Shown: positions 1-8,285 of the stretch, piece after piece
How positions within the stretch are numbered: the stretch's first letter is position 1
Layout: every line of letters starts with the position of its first letter
Origin: Gammaproteobacteria bacterium
GTDB taxonomy: Bacteria > Pseudomonadota > Gammaproteobacteria > Chromatiales > Chromatiaceae
Assembly (NCBI GenBank): GCA_009908845.1
Contig: JAAAOQ010000132.1
Span: forward strand, 1 to 40,670
Reading direction: 5' to 3'
DNA: 40,670 nt
The notes under the pieces: generated by a model
The model's database searches: none
Seen by the model: the letters and a program-made list of their open reading frames with translations, nothing else
What the model was told of the DNA's origin: nothing
Made by a program: the position numbers and the translations under genes

Positions 1-23
1 ACTGCCGGTCTACTCGGCGGATT

Positions 24-110
24 AAGAAGTCGTAGCAGAATGCCCTCTTCAGCTCGAAAATTCAGCAGCTTTTGTAGGTTAGGCGGGCATTTTGAGAGGG
101 CGTGTAAGCG
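24..110 (+). repeat. Dispersed ~85-bp repeat, copy 1
   Basis: This copy shares with the copies near 23730, 30183 and 33589 the ordered blocks AGAAG..C, CAGAATGCCCTCT, TCAGCAGCTT, TAGG and GGGCATTTTGA followed by AGGGC. Its ends can pair: GCCCTCT near 42 and AGAGGGC near 95 form a 7-bp outer stem. It lies just downstream of the globin gene, which is on the opposite strand. The middle of this copy (AGCTCGAAAAT) differs from the GGCCTAGC arm of copies 3 and 4, so it is moderately diverged. Confidence 0.75.
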
Positions 111-137
111 GCTGGGGCTGGCGAGAAAGACTTGTGC

Positions 138-551
138 TCAGCGCGCTGCACCACGCTGCATGGTCTCGGACAGTTCCTCGAACACCTGGCGCCAGGCGGC
201 GAGTCCCTCGGCGTCGAGCTCGCCCTCGAGGGTATCGCTGAGCGTCTCCAGTAGCACCTCCTCGAACTTCGCGTAGTCTTCGGTGTGAACGCCGTAGTCG
301 GCATGGCGTGCGCCCAAGGTCTCGATCAGCGGGCGCACCCGCTGCGGATGCTCGAGCGCACTGATGACCGTGTTGATCATCGTGACAAAGAGATCGGCTT
401 GCTCGGCGATCTCAACCTTGAACAGTGGACGCAGTTCGGGATAACGGGCGAATAGACGCTGATAGAAGTCGCGGCAGACCGTCTTGCGTCTGGGCAGTAC
501 CATCGCCCAGGACTGGCGAACACGCGCGGCGGAATCAGGTTGCATAGGCAT
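138..551 (-). CDS. Single-domain globin (bacterial haemoglobin-like)
   Basis: A 137-residue protein with the globin pattern. An N-terminal helix with RVRQSW leads into DFYQRLFARYPELRPLFK, where F44 fits the conserved CD1 phenylalanine. The proximal F8 histidine is probably H83 in ARHADYGV, followed by the H-helix segment ending EELSETM. Proteins of this family bind haem and handle O2 or NO in the cytoplasm; the ligand here cannot be told from sequence. The frame runs much further upstream, but that part is the antisense of the next gene. I place the start at the ATG at 551, with a second ATG two codons in. No reductase domain follows, so this is not a flavohaemoglobin. The gene is divergent from the SLC13-type permease, with 298 bases between them in which I see no clear gene. 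Confidence 0.85.
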   Translation of the reverse strand: MPMQPDSAARVRQSWAMVLPRRKTVCRDFYQRLFARYPELRPLFKVEIAEQADLFVTMINTVISALEHPQRVRPLIETLGARHADYGVHTEDYAKFEEVLLETLSDTLEGELDAEGLAAWRQVFEELSETMQRGAAR

Positions 552-849
552 GGCGCAAAGCCGGTAAGCGGCGCGATGCAAAGAGGTCATCGAGATAGTA
601 GGCGAGCCTCGACGAAGCTTCAATGCAGAGCGAACAGCGCTGCTCACATCGGGATCGAGATCATCAATCGGCCCGCTGCCCGGCAGCCAGATCAGGGTCA
701 GTCTCATTGCCAGGCCGATAAGCGATCGGAGCCCTTTTTCAGTAACATGGGGAGCCCGTGGGCCGCATCGGCGCATTTGCATCGCGCTGTGATGGTGCTG
801 ATCGGCGGATCGCAGTCTTCGCCTGCCTTGTGTTTCCGGGAGCGTTTGG

Positions 850-2805
850 ATGAGTAGATTTGTCACGGGCATCTCGGTGACGGACGTCGCCGGCGCAGTG
901 CTTGCCGTCTTCGCGATCTGGCTCGCCGGCCAGGTGCCTTCGCTCGAGATCGCCTGGGTCATGGCGGTTCTGGTCCTGACCATCTTCCTGTTCGCATTCG
1001 AGGTGGTCCCGGTCGACGTCGCCGCGGTCACGGTGATGGTGTTGCTCGGTTTGACCACGCTCGCGGCACCCGTGATGGGTCTCGATGCCGGTCTGGTGCC
1101 ACTGCAGAACCTCTTCGACGGCTTTGCCTCGAATGCGGTGATCTCGATCATCGCCGTCATGATCATCGGCGCCGGGCTCGACAAGACTGGGATCATGTCC
1201 CGGGTGGCCAGTTTCATCATGGGCATCGGCGGTCGCACCGAGGCGCGCATTATCCCGCTGGTCTCGAGCACCGTCGGCGTGATCTCGTCGTTCATGCAGA
1301 ACGTTGGCGCTGCCGCGCTGTTCCTGCCGGTCGTCAGCCGTATCTCGGCGCGTACCGGCCTGCCGATGTCGCGGCTGCTGATGCCGATGGGCTTCTGCGC
1401 CATCCTGGGCGGCACCATCACGATGGTCGGTTCGAGCCCGCTGATCCTGCTCAATGATCTGATCAGGACCTCGAACCAAGGACTTCCGCCAGAGCAACAG
1501 ATGGAGACCTTCGGGCTGTTCGCGGTCACCCCGATTGGGCTCGCGCTGGTCGCCGCCGGGATCATCTACTTCGTCATCTTCGGGCGCCTGGTGCTGCCGG
1601 CGCGCGGCAGCGATAAGCTCCAGGCCGGCGACCCGATGGCGTACTATGCCGAGACCTATGGTCTCAGCGATTTCACCGCCTATGAGGTCCGGGTGCCCAG
1701 CGCGAGCGCGCTGGCCGGGCTCAGTGTCGATGAGATCGAGCAGCGCTGGAACGTGCGCATCATTGCAGTCGACAAGGGTGACGGGGTGCGGCTCGGCTCA
1801 TCCGGTGTCGACCGCAGTCTCGGCATCGAGCAGGGTACGCAGCTCGGCGTGCTGGCCACCGAAGAGCGCTTCCAAGCCTTCGTCATCGAGACCGAGGCCG
1901 AGACACGAGTGGAGCTCGAGGTCTTCGCCGATGCGCTGTCGGCAACAAAGGCCGGCATTGCCGAGATCGTGATCCCGCCTGGGTCATCGCTGATCGGAAA
2001 ATCGGCGCGCGACATCTATATGCGCAAGGTCTATGGACTCTCGGTGCTGGCGATCCGCCGCGGCGACGAGACCCTCACCTATGCCAAGGGCGGTGTGCGC
2101 AACATGCCCTTCAAGCCTGGTGATACGCTGGTCGTCCATACCGCCTGGGCGGACCTGGCCCGGCTTGAATCAGACCGTGACTTCGTCATCGTCACCACCG
2201 AGTACCCGCATGAGGAGCTGCGGCCAAACAAGCTCCCGGTCGCGCTGCTGTTCTTCGCGGTGACCCTATCGCTGGTGCTGTTCACCGATCTGATGCTCTC
2301 GGTCGCGTTGCTGACCGGTGCGGTCGGCATGATCCTGACCGGCGTACTGTCGATCGATGAGGCCTACGAGGCGGTGAGCTGGAAGACCGTTTTTTTGCTG
2401 GCATCGTTGATCCCGCTGGGTGTGGCGGTCGAGCAGTCGGGCACCGCGGCCTGGATCGCCGAGGAGACATTGAACGCACTCGGTGACGTGCCGATCTGGG
2501 TCATCCAGGCCGCACTGGCGGTCCTGGCCACCTTCTTCACCTTGGTGATGTCGAACGTCGGCGCAACCGTGCTGCTGGTACCGCTGGCGGTCAACATGGC
2601 CCTCGGCGCCGGCGCCAATCCGGCCATCTTCGCCCTGACCGTCGGCATCGCCACCTCGAATTCATTCCTGATCCCAACCCATCAGGTCAATGCATTGATC
2701 ATGGGGCCTGGCGGTTATCGGGTACCGGACTATCTGCGTGCCGGCGGCATCATGACGATCCTGTTCCTGATCGTGTCGCTACTGATGCTGAACCTGGTGT
2801 TCTGA
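850..2805 (+). CDS. SLC13-family permease with central RCK_C (TrkA-C) domains
   Basis: A 651-residue membrane protein. Hydrophobic segments fill residues about 10-260 and 465-651. They flank a soluble centre (about 275-455) that reads as two TrkA-C/RCK_C-like domains, the second beginning near AEIVIPPGSSLIGKS. The C-terminal half has the SLC13/CitT signatures SNVGATVLLVPLAVNMA and TSNSFLIPTHQVNALIMGPGGY. Family members are Na+-coupled or ion-gated anion symporters; those with internal RCK_C domains are often annotated as sulfate, dicarboxylate or general anion permeases. The substrate cannot be read here, although sulfate or another sulfur anion would fit a sulfur oxidiser. The ATG at 850 has a GGGAG element a few bases upstream. 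Confidence 0.88.
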   Translation: MSRFVTGISVTDVAGAVLAVFAIWLAGQVPSLEIAWVMAVLVLTIFLFAFEVVPVDVAAVTVMVLLGLTTLAAPVMGLDAGLVPLQNLFDGFASNAVISIIAVMIIGAGLDKTGIMSRVASFIMGIGGRTEARIIPLVSSTVGVISSFMQNVGAAALFLPVVSRISARTGLPMSRLLMPMGFCAILGGTITMVGSSPLILLNDLIRTSNQGLPPEQQMETFGLFAVTPIGLALVAAGIIYFVIFGRLVLPARGSDKLQAGDPMAYYAETYGLSDFTAYEVRVPSASALAGLSVDEIEQRWNVRIIAVDKGDGVRLGSSGVDRSLGIEQGTQLGVLATEERFQAFVIETEAETRVELEVFADALSATKAGIAEIVIPPGSSLIGKSARDIYMRKVYGLSVLAIRRGDETLTYAKGGVRNMPFKPGDTLVVHTAWADLARLESDRDFVIVTTEYPHEELRPNKLPVALLFFAVTLSLVLFTDLMLSVALLTGAVGMILTGVLSIDEAYEAVSWKTVFLLASLIPLGVAVEQSGTAAWIAEETLNALGDVPIWVIQAALAVLATFFTLVMSNVGATVLLVPLAVNMALGAGANPAIFALTVGIATSNSFLIPTHQVNALIMGPGGYRVPDYLRAGGIMTILFLIVSLLMLNLVF

Positions 2806-2827
2806 CCAACACCTCGGAGGCGATGGT

Positions 2828-3370
2828 TTACCTGAAACGCTCCGGAATCGCCGCATCGCCGAACAGGATATCGCCTGTCGTACCGCTCAGCATCGAAAGC
2901 CTTCCGATACCGTTGCGGCCGGTCTGATCGAGCACGATCTGGGCCCGCCCCTGACGCCCATCGCTGCAGCGGACCTGGAAGATCGGCTTGGTGTCGCCGG
3001 CGAAGGCACTGTATCGGCCCCGGCAGATCGTCGCCCCATCGCTGACCGTGAACGCGGCCGCGAATGGATTCGAGACGTAGCGGCCGCGGTAGAGCACATC
3101 GTCGATGAAGGCTACGAAAGGTCCTTCGGTGGCATCCTGGGCCGGACGATCGCGATCCTGCGCTTCGCGATAATGCGAAACCACTTCGGTCATGCAGGTA
3201 TGACGCTCCACGATCGGCTCGAGCCGGCAGAGCCGCCGCGCATAATCCAAGGGCCTGACCTCGACGAAGACGCGGTCAAGATCGTCCGGCGGGCGGCCCG
3301 TCGTGCAACCGATGATCAAGAGCACGAGGAGCGGCCACCATCGGTGACAGCCAGCAAAGCGCCGAGACAT
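2828..3370 (-). CDS. Small hypothetical lipoprotein
   Basis: About 180 residues from the ATG at 3370. A charged n-region (MSRRFAG) is followed by a hydrophobic stretch ending LLIIGC, a good lipobox with cysteine as the lipidation site, so the mature protein should be anchored to a membrane on the periplasmic side. The mature part has several scattered cysteines and no domain I recognise. An upstream in-frame ATG at 3412 would add 14 residues before the signal peptide and is less likely. The gene lies 48 bases downstream of the methyltransferase on the same strand and probably shares its transcript. Function unknown. Confidence 0.7.
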   Translation of the reverse strand: MSRRFAGCHRWWPLLVLLIIGCTTGRPPDDLDRVFVEVRPLDYARRLCRLEPIVERHTCMTEVVSHYREAQDRDRPAQDATEGPFVAFIDDVLYRGRYVSNPFAAAFTVSDGATICRGRYSAFAGDTKPIFQVRCSDGRQGRAQIVLDQTGRNGIGRLSMLSGTTGDILFGDAAIPERFR

Positions 3371-3418
3371 CGGCCAAACCCCGCTAAGGGGCTGACGGCC
3401 GGCAGAGGACACGGCCGC

Positions 3419-4501
3419 TCAGTCGTCGCTCCGGCGCTCAAATAGATAGTGGCCGACCCACCATTCCTGCCCGCGCTCGAGCCCGAACAGCTCGGCACAG
3501 GCCATGAAGAACAACCGCCAGCGCATCCACCAAGTCGCGGTCTGCCCCTGGCCATAGGTCTGCTCCAGAATCGGCCAGACCTCGGCGCGGGCGGCGTCCA
3601 TCTGCGCCAGCCAGGCGTTCAGGGTCTTCTCGTAATGGCGGCCGTCCCAGCGCCAGCGATCGACCAGCCGCAGCTGCTGCTGGAAGTGCAGCGGTAGATC
3701 ATCGCTCGGCATGATGCCGCCGGCGAAGAAATAATGGCTCATCCAGTCGTCCGGGCCGGTGTCCTCGTACGGATACGGGTGATCGCGGTGGCAGAACACA
3801 TGCATGAAGAAGCGTCCGCCCGGCCTCAGCCAGCCATGAACGCGCCCGAACAGCTCGCGCCAATTGCGCATGTGCTCGAACATCTCCAATGAGACGATGC
3901 GGTCGAATTGCTGATCGATCGCAAAGACGTTCATATCCGCGGTGATTACGGTGAGATTCTCGAGGCCACGGCGTTTCGCCTCACCCTCGATGTAGGCGCG
4001 CTGAGAGCTCGAATTCGAGACCGCGGTGAAGCGGCTGTCCGGGAACTGCTCGGCCGCCCAGAGGCTGAACGAGCCCCAGCCGCAGCCGAGCTCGAGCACA
4101 TCCATGCCGGACTCGACCCCGGCGCGACGCGCGGTCTCGGCCAATGCGGCCTCTTCGGCCTCGGCCAGCGTCGTCACCGACGCATCCGGCCACCAGCAGC
4201 AGCTGTACTTGCGCCGTGGACCCAGCACGGTCGCAAAGAATTCGGCCGGCACCTCGTAGTGCTGCTCGTTCGCGCGCTCCGGGACCGCAGCCACCGGTGA
4301 GTCGTCCATCATCGCGATGAACGCCTTCTTGTGCTCCGCGGCTGCCTCGCAATCGTCCCGCGGCAGCTCGGCCAGGGTCTTGCGCAACCGTTGGCGGATG
4401 CCGGTGCGGATGATCGGATCGGGCACCAGGCCGCGCTCCACCAACGAGATGATCATGGCCTCGGACATCGGCATCGAAAGCTCCAACAACGACAATTTCA
4501 C
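3419..4501 (-). CDS. Cyclopropane-fatty-acyl-phospholipid synthase-like SAM methyltransferase
   Basis: A 360-residue class I methyltransferase of the Cfa/mycolic-acid methyltransferase group. SAM motif I is at residues 136-143 (VLELGCGWG). The family's KYSC..W segment and the following TLAEAEEAALAETARRAG helix precede it, as in Cfa proteins. The C-terminal part (FFAGGIMPSDDLPLHFQQQLRLVDRWRWDG) also matches this group. Cfa enzymes methylate double bonds of membrane phospholipid acyl chains; shorter relatives like this one act on fatty acids, alkaloids or unknown small molecules, so the substrate is open. The start is at 4501, or at a methionine 9 or 11 residues in. The accessory DNA begins immediately upstream of this gene. 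Confidence 0.85.
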   Translation of the reverse strand: MKLSLLELSMPMSEAMIISLVERGLVPDPIIRTGIRQRLRKTLAELPRDDCEAAAEHKKAFIAMMDDSPVAAVPERANEQHYEVPAEFFATVLGPRRKYSCCWWPDASVTTLAEAEEAALAETARRAGVESGMDVLELGCGWGSFSLWAAEQFPDSRFTAVSNSSSQRAYIEGEAKRRGLENLTVITADMNVFAIDQQFDRIVSLEMFEHMRNWRELFGRVHGWLRPGGRFFMHVFCHRDHPYPYEDTGPDDWMSHYFFAGGIMPSDDLPLHFQQQLRLVDRWRWDGRHYEKTLNAWLAQMDAARAEVWPILEQTYGQGQTATWWMRWRLFFMACAELFGLERGQEWWVGHYLFERRSDD

Positions 4502-4587
4502 TATGATCGATCAGGTATTGGCTGGAGAGCGCAGATGCAATCCTGCAGGGCCGCCTGCACAGGATCGGCGTCGCGTAACAGTGCCGA

Positions 4588-5206
4588 TGCGCTGCCCCCC
4601 GATGGCGCTGAGGGCGAGATCCAGATCCGAGGCGCGGCCAGCGCTTCGCGTGAACGACCAGGACGATCTGATCGGGGACCTGATTGCGAGGTCGCCCGCT
4701 CCCATGGAGTGGCGATCTCGCGCCATGATCCGATCGTGGCCGTGGGTCTCCTGAATCAGATCGTCTTGCGACGGTATCGATAGGAGACGGTCGCGCCGGG
4801 CGCCGATGCGATTCGGGACGCCACCAACGATGCCGTGAGGCACCTCGAGCAGTTCGCCGAGGCTCAGGCGACCTGGCTGGAGCAGATCTCGCTCAAGGAT
4901 CGGGCTGCCTTCCTAGAGGAACAGAAAGCGCTGGACGATGCCTGGACGGCGGATATGGAGGCCCTCATCGACGGGCAGAATACAGCGCTCCAGCAGGTGG
5001 TCATGCAGGCAGCTGCTTCGCTGCGAGCCCAAACGCGAGCCATGGCGTCTAGATCGACAGAGGCGACCTCGCCCACGGTCGTCGTGGCACCCGTACCGCT
5101 TGGGTGGGTCGTTCCCTGGGACTGGATCGCCACGGGAATGCTGCTGGGCAGAGCCGTGACGGTAGCGCTGACGACAGCCGCGTGGTTTCTGGTTGCGGAA
5201 CAGTGA
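4588..5206 (+). pseudogene. Broken TraL-end/TraM-like conjugation module, copy A
   Basis: Bases 4588-4649 match the last codons of the TraL/StbB-like gene of copy B (DAL-P-DGAEGE). They run into a TraM-like frame starting at the GTG at 4650 (NDQDDLIGDLIA). That frame is broken by loss of one base near 4690, relative to 6870 in copy B, and by TAG at 4782-4784 where copy B has a leucine codon. The C-terminal part is still open from 4835 (QFAEAQATWLEQ) to a stop at 5206, ending in a hydrophobic segment before FLVAEQ. TraM-like proteins of IncP-type plasmids are small transfer regulators. The lesions say this copy is dead. The assignment to the TraM family is by recalled sequence resemblance. Confidence 0.6.
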
Positions 5207-5341
5207 ATGGCGTTCTCTGAGCGCCCCGACCCTCTGTGTATCAGTCGTGGTCTGATCCAATCGCAGGCCGACTCCGGGTCCATCCGCGGATGCTGCATTA
5301 CAAGACCCCTTGCCCCCGGAAGATTTCGCTGGAACGTCGCC

Positions 5342-5773
5342 CTAGTGACCGGGATCATCCCCGCCCGAGCGGTCTTTCAGGAACGCCGCGACCGTCTGAA
5401 TCAGAACCCCGTTGGAGCGCTCCGCAGCGTTCATGAAGGGCCCGAAGTCGCGGATGTCCCCCGTCAGCAGATGGGTCACACCTGCGCGCAGGGCCGCTTC
5501 GAAGATGGGTCTGTCCTTGTCGCGCAGCGGGAGTGGACAGGTCCCACCGCGGCCGGAGCCGAGGGTCTCGATGTCGGCGAGGAGCTGCTCCAAGCGCTCC
5601 AGACAACCCGGAAACTTACGGGCGACGTTGCGCCGCGCCTCTTCAGCGGCGTAGGTCGAGGTCACGACCCGCCAGTGGCCCTGTCCTGCCAGTTCCAGCA
5701 CCAGCGCTGCCTTGCCGTTCGGGTTATGGGCGGCGGTGAAGAGCACGTTGGCGTCCAGAAACAGCCGCGTCAC
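5342..5773 (-). CDS. PIN-domain toxin (VapC-like)
   Basis: A 143-residue PIN-domain protein. The acidic residues expected for a Mg2+-dependent ribonuclease site are visible: D in LFLDANVLF at the N-terminus, a central E/D-rich helix, and D in LLTGDIRDFG near residue 110. The start is GTG at 5773, overlapping the antitoxin stop in a GTGA tetranucleotide, so the two are translationally coupled. VapC toxins cleave tRNA or rRNA and are neutralised by the upstream antitoxin. The target here is unknown. The gene appears intact although it lies between two decayed plasmid-transfer remnants. Confidence 0.82.
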   Translation of the reverse strand: MTRLFLDANVLFTAAHNPNGKAALVLELAGQGHWRVVTSTYAAEEARRNVARKFPGCLERLEQLLADIETLGSGRGGTCPLPLRDKDRPIFEAALRAGVTHLLTGDIRDFGPFMNAAERSNGVLIQTVAAFLKDRSGGDDPGH

Positions 5774-6021
5774 GGCTTGCCCTGAACCGCGTCGAGGATG
5801 CGGGCGCGCTCGGCATCGTCGAGTGCATCGTCCTGGTCCCAGACGGCGATCTGCTCGTCGTCGTAGACCTCGACCGGCAGCACGGCGGCCGGCTTGAAGA
5901 CCAGCTCCCCGTCGCGGTCCTCCACGATCAAGACATCCCCCGGCGCGATCCCCAGGCGCTTGCGCAGACCCGCGGGGAGCGTGATCTGACCACGACTCGA
6001 TACAATCAGCGTCTCGGGCAT
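5770..6021 (-). CDS. AbrB/SpoVT-type antitoxin
   Basis: An 83-residue protein whose first half is a swapped-hairpin AbrB DNA-binding domain (SSRGQITLPAGLRKRLGIAPGD). The acidic C-terminal tail (DQDDALDDAERARILDAV) is the usual toxin-binding region. The start is the ATG at 6021; the frame continues upstream, but that part lacks family similarity. It precedes and overlaps the PIN toxin gene. Such antitoxins normally bind their own promoter and, with toxin bound, repress the pair; the operator would lie in about 6022-6100, where I see no certain palindrome. Confidence 0.83.
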   Translation of the reverse strand: MPETLIVSSRGQITLPAGLRKRLGIAPGDVLIVEDRDGELVFKPAAVLPVEVYDDEQIAVWDQDDALDDAERARILDAVQGKP

Positions 6022-6284
6022 GACGGCGACCTCAACAAATCCGAAATTCGGAAAGTCAGTGTAGCAGACGGGTACGGTCTCGGGTCCACAAACCATCCGC
6101 ACGCCTCGCCCCTCCGCAGGGTGGTCGAGCCATCGAAGTCCTGGCCCGGCAGGTCCAATGGACCGCTCCGACCCGGAACGTCGCGGTGGTCTCGGTACAA
6201 ATCTGGTACGGGCGCGCAGCTCCATGTCAACAGGTCGTCCATGCCGCCGGGGGTCGCAAGCGCGAATACCGTGGTCCGTCTCCG

Positions 6285-6834
6285 TATTCCCCGCTGAACC
6301 CGACCCTGCTCCAGTACGCGCCGCTGAAGGCAACCCATCTCCAGCTGTCCCAAGAACATCCAATCGTCAACATGTGATCGATCCGAGGGTCTTGGACACC
6401 CTGGTGGGGATCGTGGCCGAGGCACCCGAAGACGGCCAGGTCGTGGTCGACGTAGGCAGCAACGGCTTCGAGACGCTTAGGCCCGCGAGGTGGAGAACGG
6501 GGTCTTTGCCCTGCTCCAGGAGCTGGGCCACCGGGTCGTGGTGCAGACGGTGATCGCCGGCGGACCGGAGGCGTCCTTCCTGCACGAGGCGCGGGACCGA
6601 ATTCTCGGGACCATCCTGCTGCCGGCCCGGATCAAGGCCACCTTCGGCAAGGACACCGAGGAGATGCTCCGTCAGCGCCTGACCTTCGCCGAGGCCATCG
6701 AGCAGTTCGATCTGATGCCGCGCACGCGCATCAAGCGGATTCGCGATGAGCTGCGGGCGCAGCCCGATGCCCTGCCCCTCGATGGCGCCGAAGGCGAGGA
6801 CATGATCCAAGCTGGGGCCAGCGCCTCGGCGTGA
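6285..6834 (+). pseudogene. TraL/StbB-like ParA-family NTPase remnant, copy B
   Basis: Three successive frames make one broken protein. NPTLLQYAPLKATHLQL is open to a stop at 6377. IDPRVLDTLVGIVAEAPEDGQVVVDVGSNGFETL begins one base shifted, near 6372. ENGVFALLQELGHRVVVQTVIAGG begins after a second frameshift near 6480 and ends at TGA 6832-6834. The order fits the ParA-like NTPases (TraL of IncP plasmids, StbB) encoded just before TraM-like genes. The N-terminal part that should hold the Walker A motif is missing, the DNA upstream being unrelated. The stop overlaps the GTG of the TraM-like gene (GTGA), keeping the original operon structure. The gene is non-functional as written. Confidence 0.6.
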
Positions 6835-7085
6835 GCGAGCAAGACGATCTGATCGGGGACCTGATCGCGGAGGTCGCCCGCTCCCATGGGGTAGCGATCT
6901 CGCGTGATGATCCGATCGTCGCCGTGGTGCTGCTGAATCAGATCGTCTTGCGGCGGTATCTGGAGGAGACGGTCGCGCCGGCCGCCGATGCGATCCGGGA
7001 TGCGACCAACGAGGCCGTCAGGCAGATCGAGCAGTTCGCCGAAGCCCAGGCGACTTGGCTGGAGCGGAGGTCTCACTCTCATTAG
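6831..7085 (+). pseudogene. 3'-truncated TraM-like gene, copy B
   Basis: From the GTG at 6831 an 84-codon frame (SEQDDLIGDLIAEVARSHG, then ending QFAEAQATWLER) is homologous to the N-terminal half of copy A. Compared with copy A, it diverges right after TGGCTGGAGC at about 7068 and ends within six codons. The coiled-coil middle and the C-terminal hydrophobic segment are therefore lost. In the shared stretch the two copies agree at roughly nine bases in ten by eye. Whether the short product is made is unknown; I treat it as a remnant. Confidence 0.58.
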
Positions 7086-7446
7086 GGATGGATTCACGGC
7101 GTCCCCCCATGACTGCGCCGAGCACCGTGACGCGACCCGCAGCGGTCGAGGAAGACCGATTCGAGATGGGTATAGTGACACCAGTTCCGCGAAGATCCGG
7201 CGACGGTGCGCGCCTGCGCGGGCTCAAGCACTCCCTCCTTGACCAGAAAACCGCGAATTCCGGGCGCAGCTCGGCTTCGGCGACCCAGGTACGGCCAGTC
7301 CCACCATTTGTTCCGCTCGATTGCGAAGCAGGGAAACTCGGTAACTGCCGCGAAGCATCTTCGCAGCCCGCCGCGATCAGCGCTCGGCCACGCCTGTGAA
7401 CCCGGGTTCTCGTCCTACGCCCGCCCGCCTCCTTCGATACGCGCAA
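7086..7446. other. Intergenic debris without a recognised gene
   Basis: I recognise no gene in this stretch between the truncated TraM-like remnant and the RelE/ParE-type toxin gene. Several frames stay open because of the high GC content, and none has family motifs. On the minus strand near 7220-7340 one frame gives a tryptophan-rich run (NKWWDWPYLGRR) that could be a fragment of a lost protein, but I cannot name it. Confidence 0.4.
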
Positions 7447-7755
7447 TCAATCCGGGAATCCTGTGGTCCGGTAGCCGGCCTCTTTTTGGTTTCGAATCGC
7501 GAGGACGAAGACGGTATCGACCGCCGATAGGTAACGGTAGAGGACCACAAAGCCTCGCGACTGCCGACCAATGATCAGTTCATGCAGACCACCGACCGTC
7601 GGGCGACCGATCAGCGGGTGACGCTCCAGCACGTCGATCGCATCGAGGATCTCATCGAGCCTGGTATCGGCGTCGGCGACCTCATGGGTTTGGAGAGGCT
7701 CCAAGATGCGCTCGAAATCCTCGGCCATCTCGGGCGCCAGCCTGATCTGGGTCAT
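7447..7755 (-). CDS. RelE/ParE-superfamily toxin
   Basis: A 102-residue protein with the RelE/ParE fold pattern. N-terminal helices (LAPEMAEDFERILEPL, then DARLDEILDAIDVLERHPLIGRP) lead to strands containing LHELIIGRQSRGFVVLYRY and VFVLAIRNQKEAGY. ParE members poison gyrase and RelE members cut mRNA on the ribosome; the sequence alone does not decide which. It starts 15 bases after the stop of the ribbon-helix-helix protein on the same strand. It is intact, with the usual length for the family. Confidence 0.82.
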   Translation of the reverse strand: MTQIRLAPEMAEDFERILEPLQTHEVADADTRLDEILDAIDVLERHPLIGRPTVGGLHELIIGRQSRGFVVLYRYLSAVDTVFVLAIRNQKEAGYRTTGFPD

Positions 7756-7770
7756 GCTCGGGCAGGCCGA

Positions 7771-8061
7771 TCAGGCGTCGTCGCCGTGCTCAACGGGTCT
7801 TGGGCGCGACGGCGTTTCCCCCGCCAGCCGCCGCTGCAGGTAATCGCGCATCGCGCCCCAGGGTATCGTTTCGCCGGATTCAATGAGCCTTGCATAGCGC
7901 TGATCGGCCACCTCGTGGAAGTCGGCGCGGCGCTCCTGAGCTGCCACATGATCGGTGATTGCGGTCAGCATGAAGGCGTGGGAGGTCTGGCCGGCTCGGT
8001 CCGCTGCGCTGGCAATGCGGTCTTTGAGGTCATCAGGGATGCGAAGGCTGGTGATGGACAT
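7771..8061 (-). CDS. Ribbon-helix-helix antitoxin
   Basis: A 96-residue protein from the ATG at 8061. Its start, MSITSLRIPDDLKDRIASAADRAG, is the beta-strand plus first helix of a CopG/ParD-type ribbon-helix-helix domain. The helical remainder (DHVAAQERRADFHEVADQRYARLIESGETIPW) is the likely toxin-contact region. An in-frame start at 8106 would put 15 extra residues before the DNA-binding strand and is unlikely. The gene precedes the RelE/ParE toxin, the usual antitoxin-first order, and the pair should be self-repressed. Confidence 0.82.
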   Translation of the reverse strand: MSITSLRIPDDLKDRIASAADRAGQTSHAFMLTAITDHVAAQERRADFHEVADQRYARLIESGETIPWGAMRDYLQRRLAGETPSRPRPVEHGDDA

Positions 8062-8285
8062 GGCGTAGGTTCCAAGGAAAGCCGTACGATACCCGCGAAG
8101 TAGCACTTTTGTGTTACAGCGCGCCAGTCAGCTGTCACGCTTGTATTCAAGGCCGGCGGGCTCGGCGGACTCGGCATTGCCAGGGCCGCGGCAACCGAAG
8201 GCTTGGACCTCTTTATCGACCTAGAGCAGTTCAGCGTTGGTGAACGCAGCCTAACTTGCTGAAACCCAAGCACAAGGAGGTGTCC

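Noticed and set aside
552-1565. Long open minus-strand frame continuing upstream of the globin
   Set aside because: It is antisense to the SLC13-type permease, rich in T, R and P, and lacks domain motifs; only the part up to 551 is globin.
6022-6284. Gene upstream of the AbrB-type antitoxin on either strand
   Set aside because: Open frames exist but show no motif, and the region seems to be where unrelated DNA joins the NTPase remnant.
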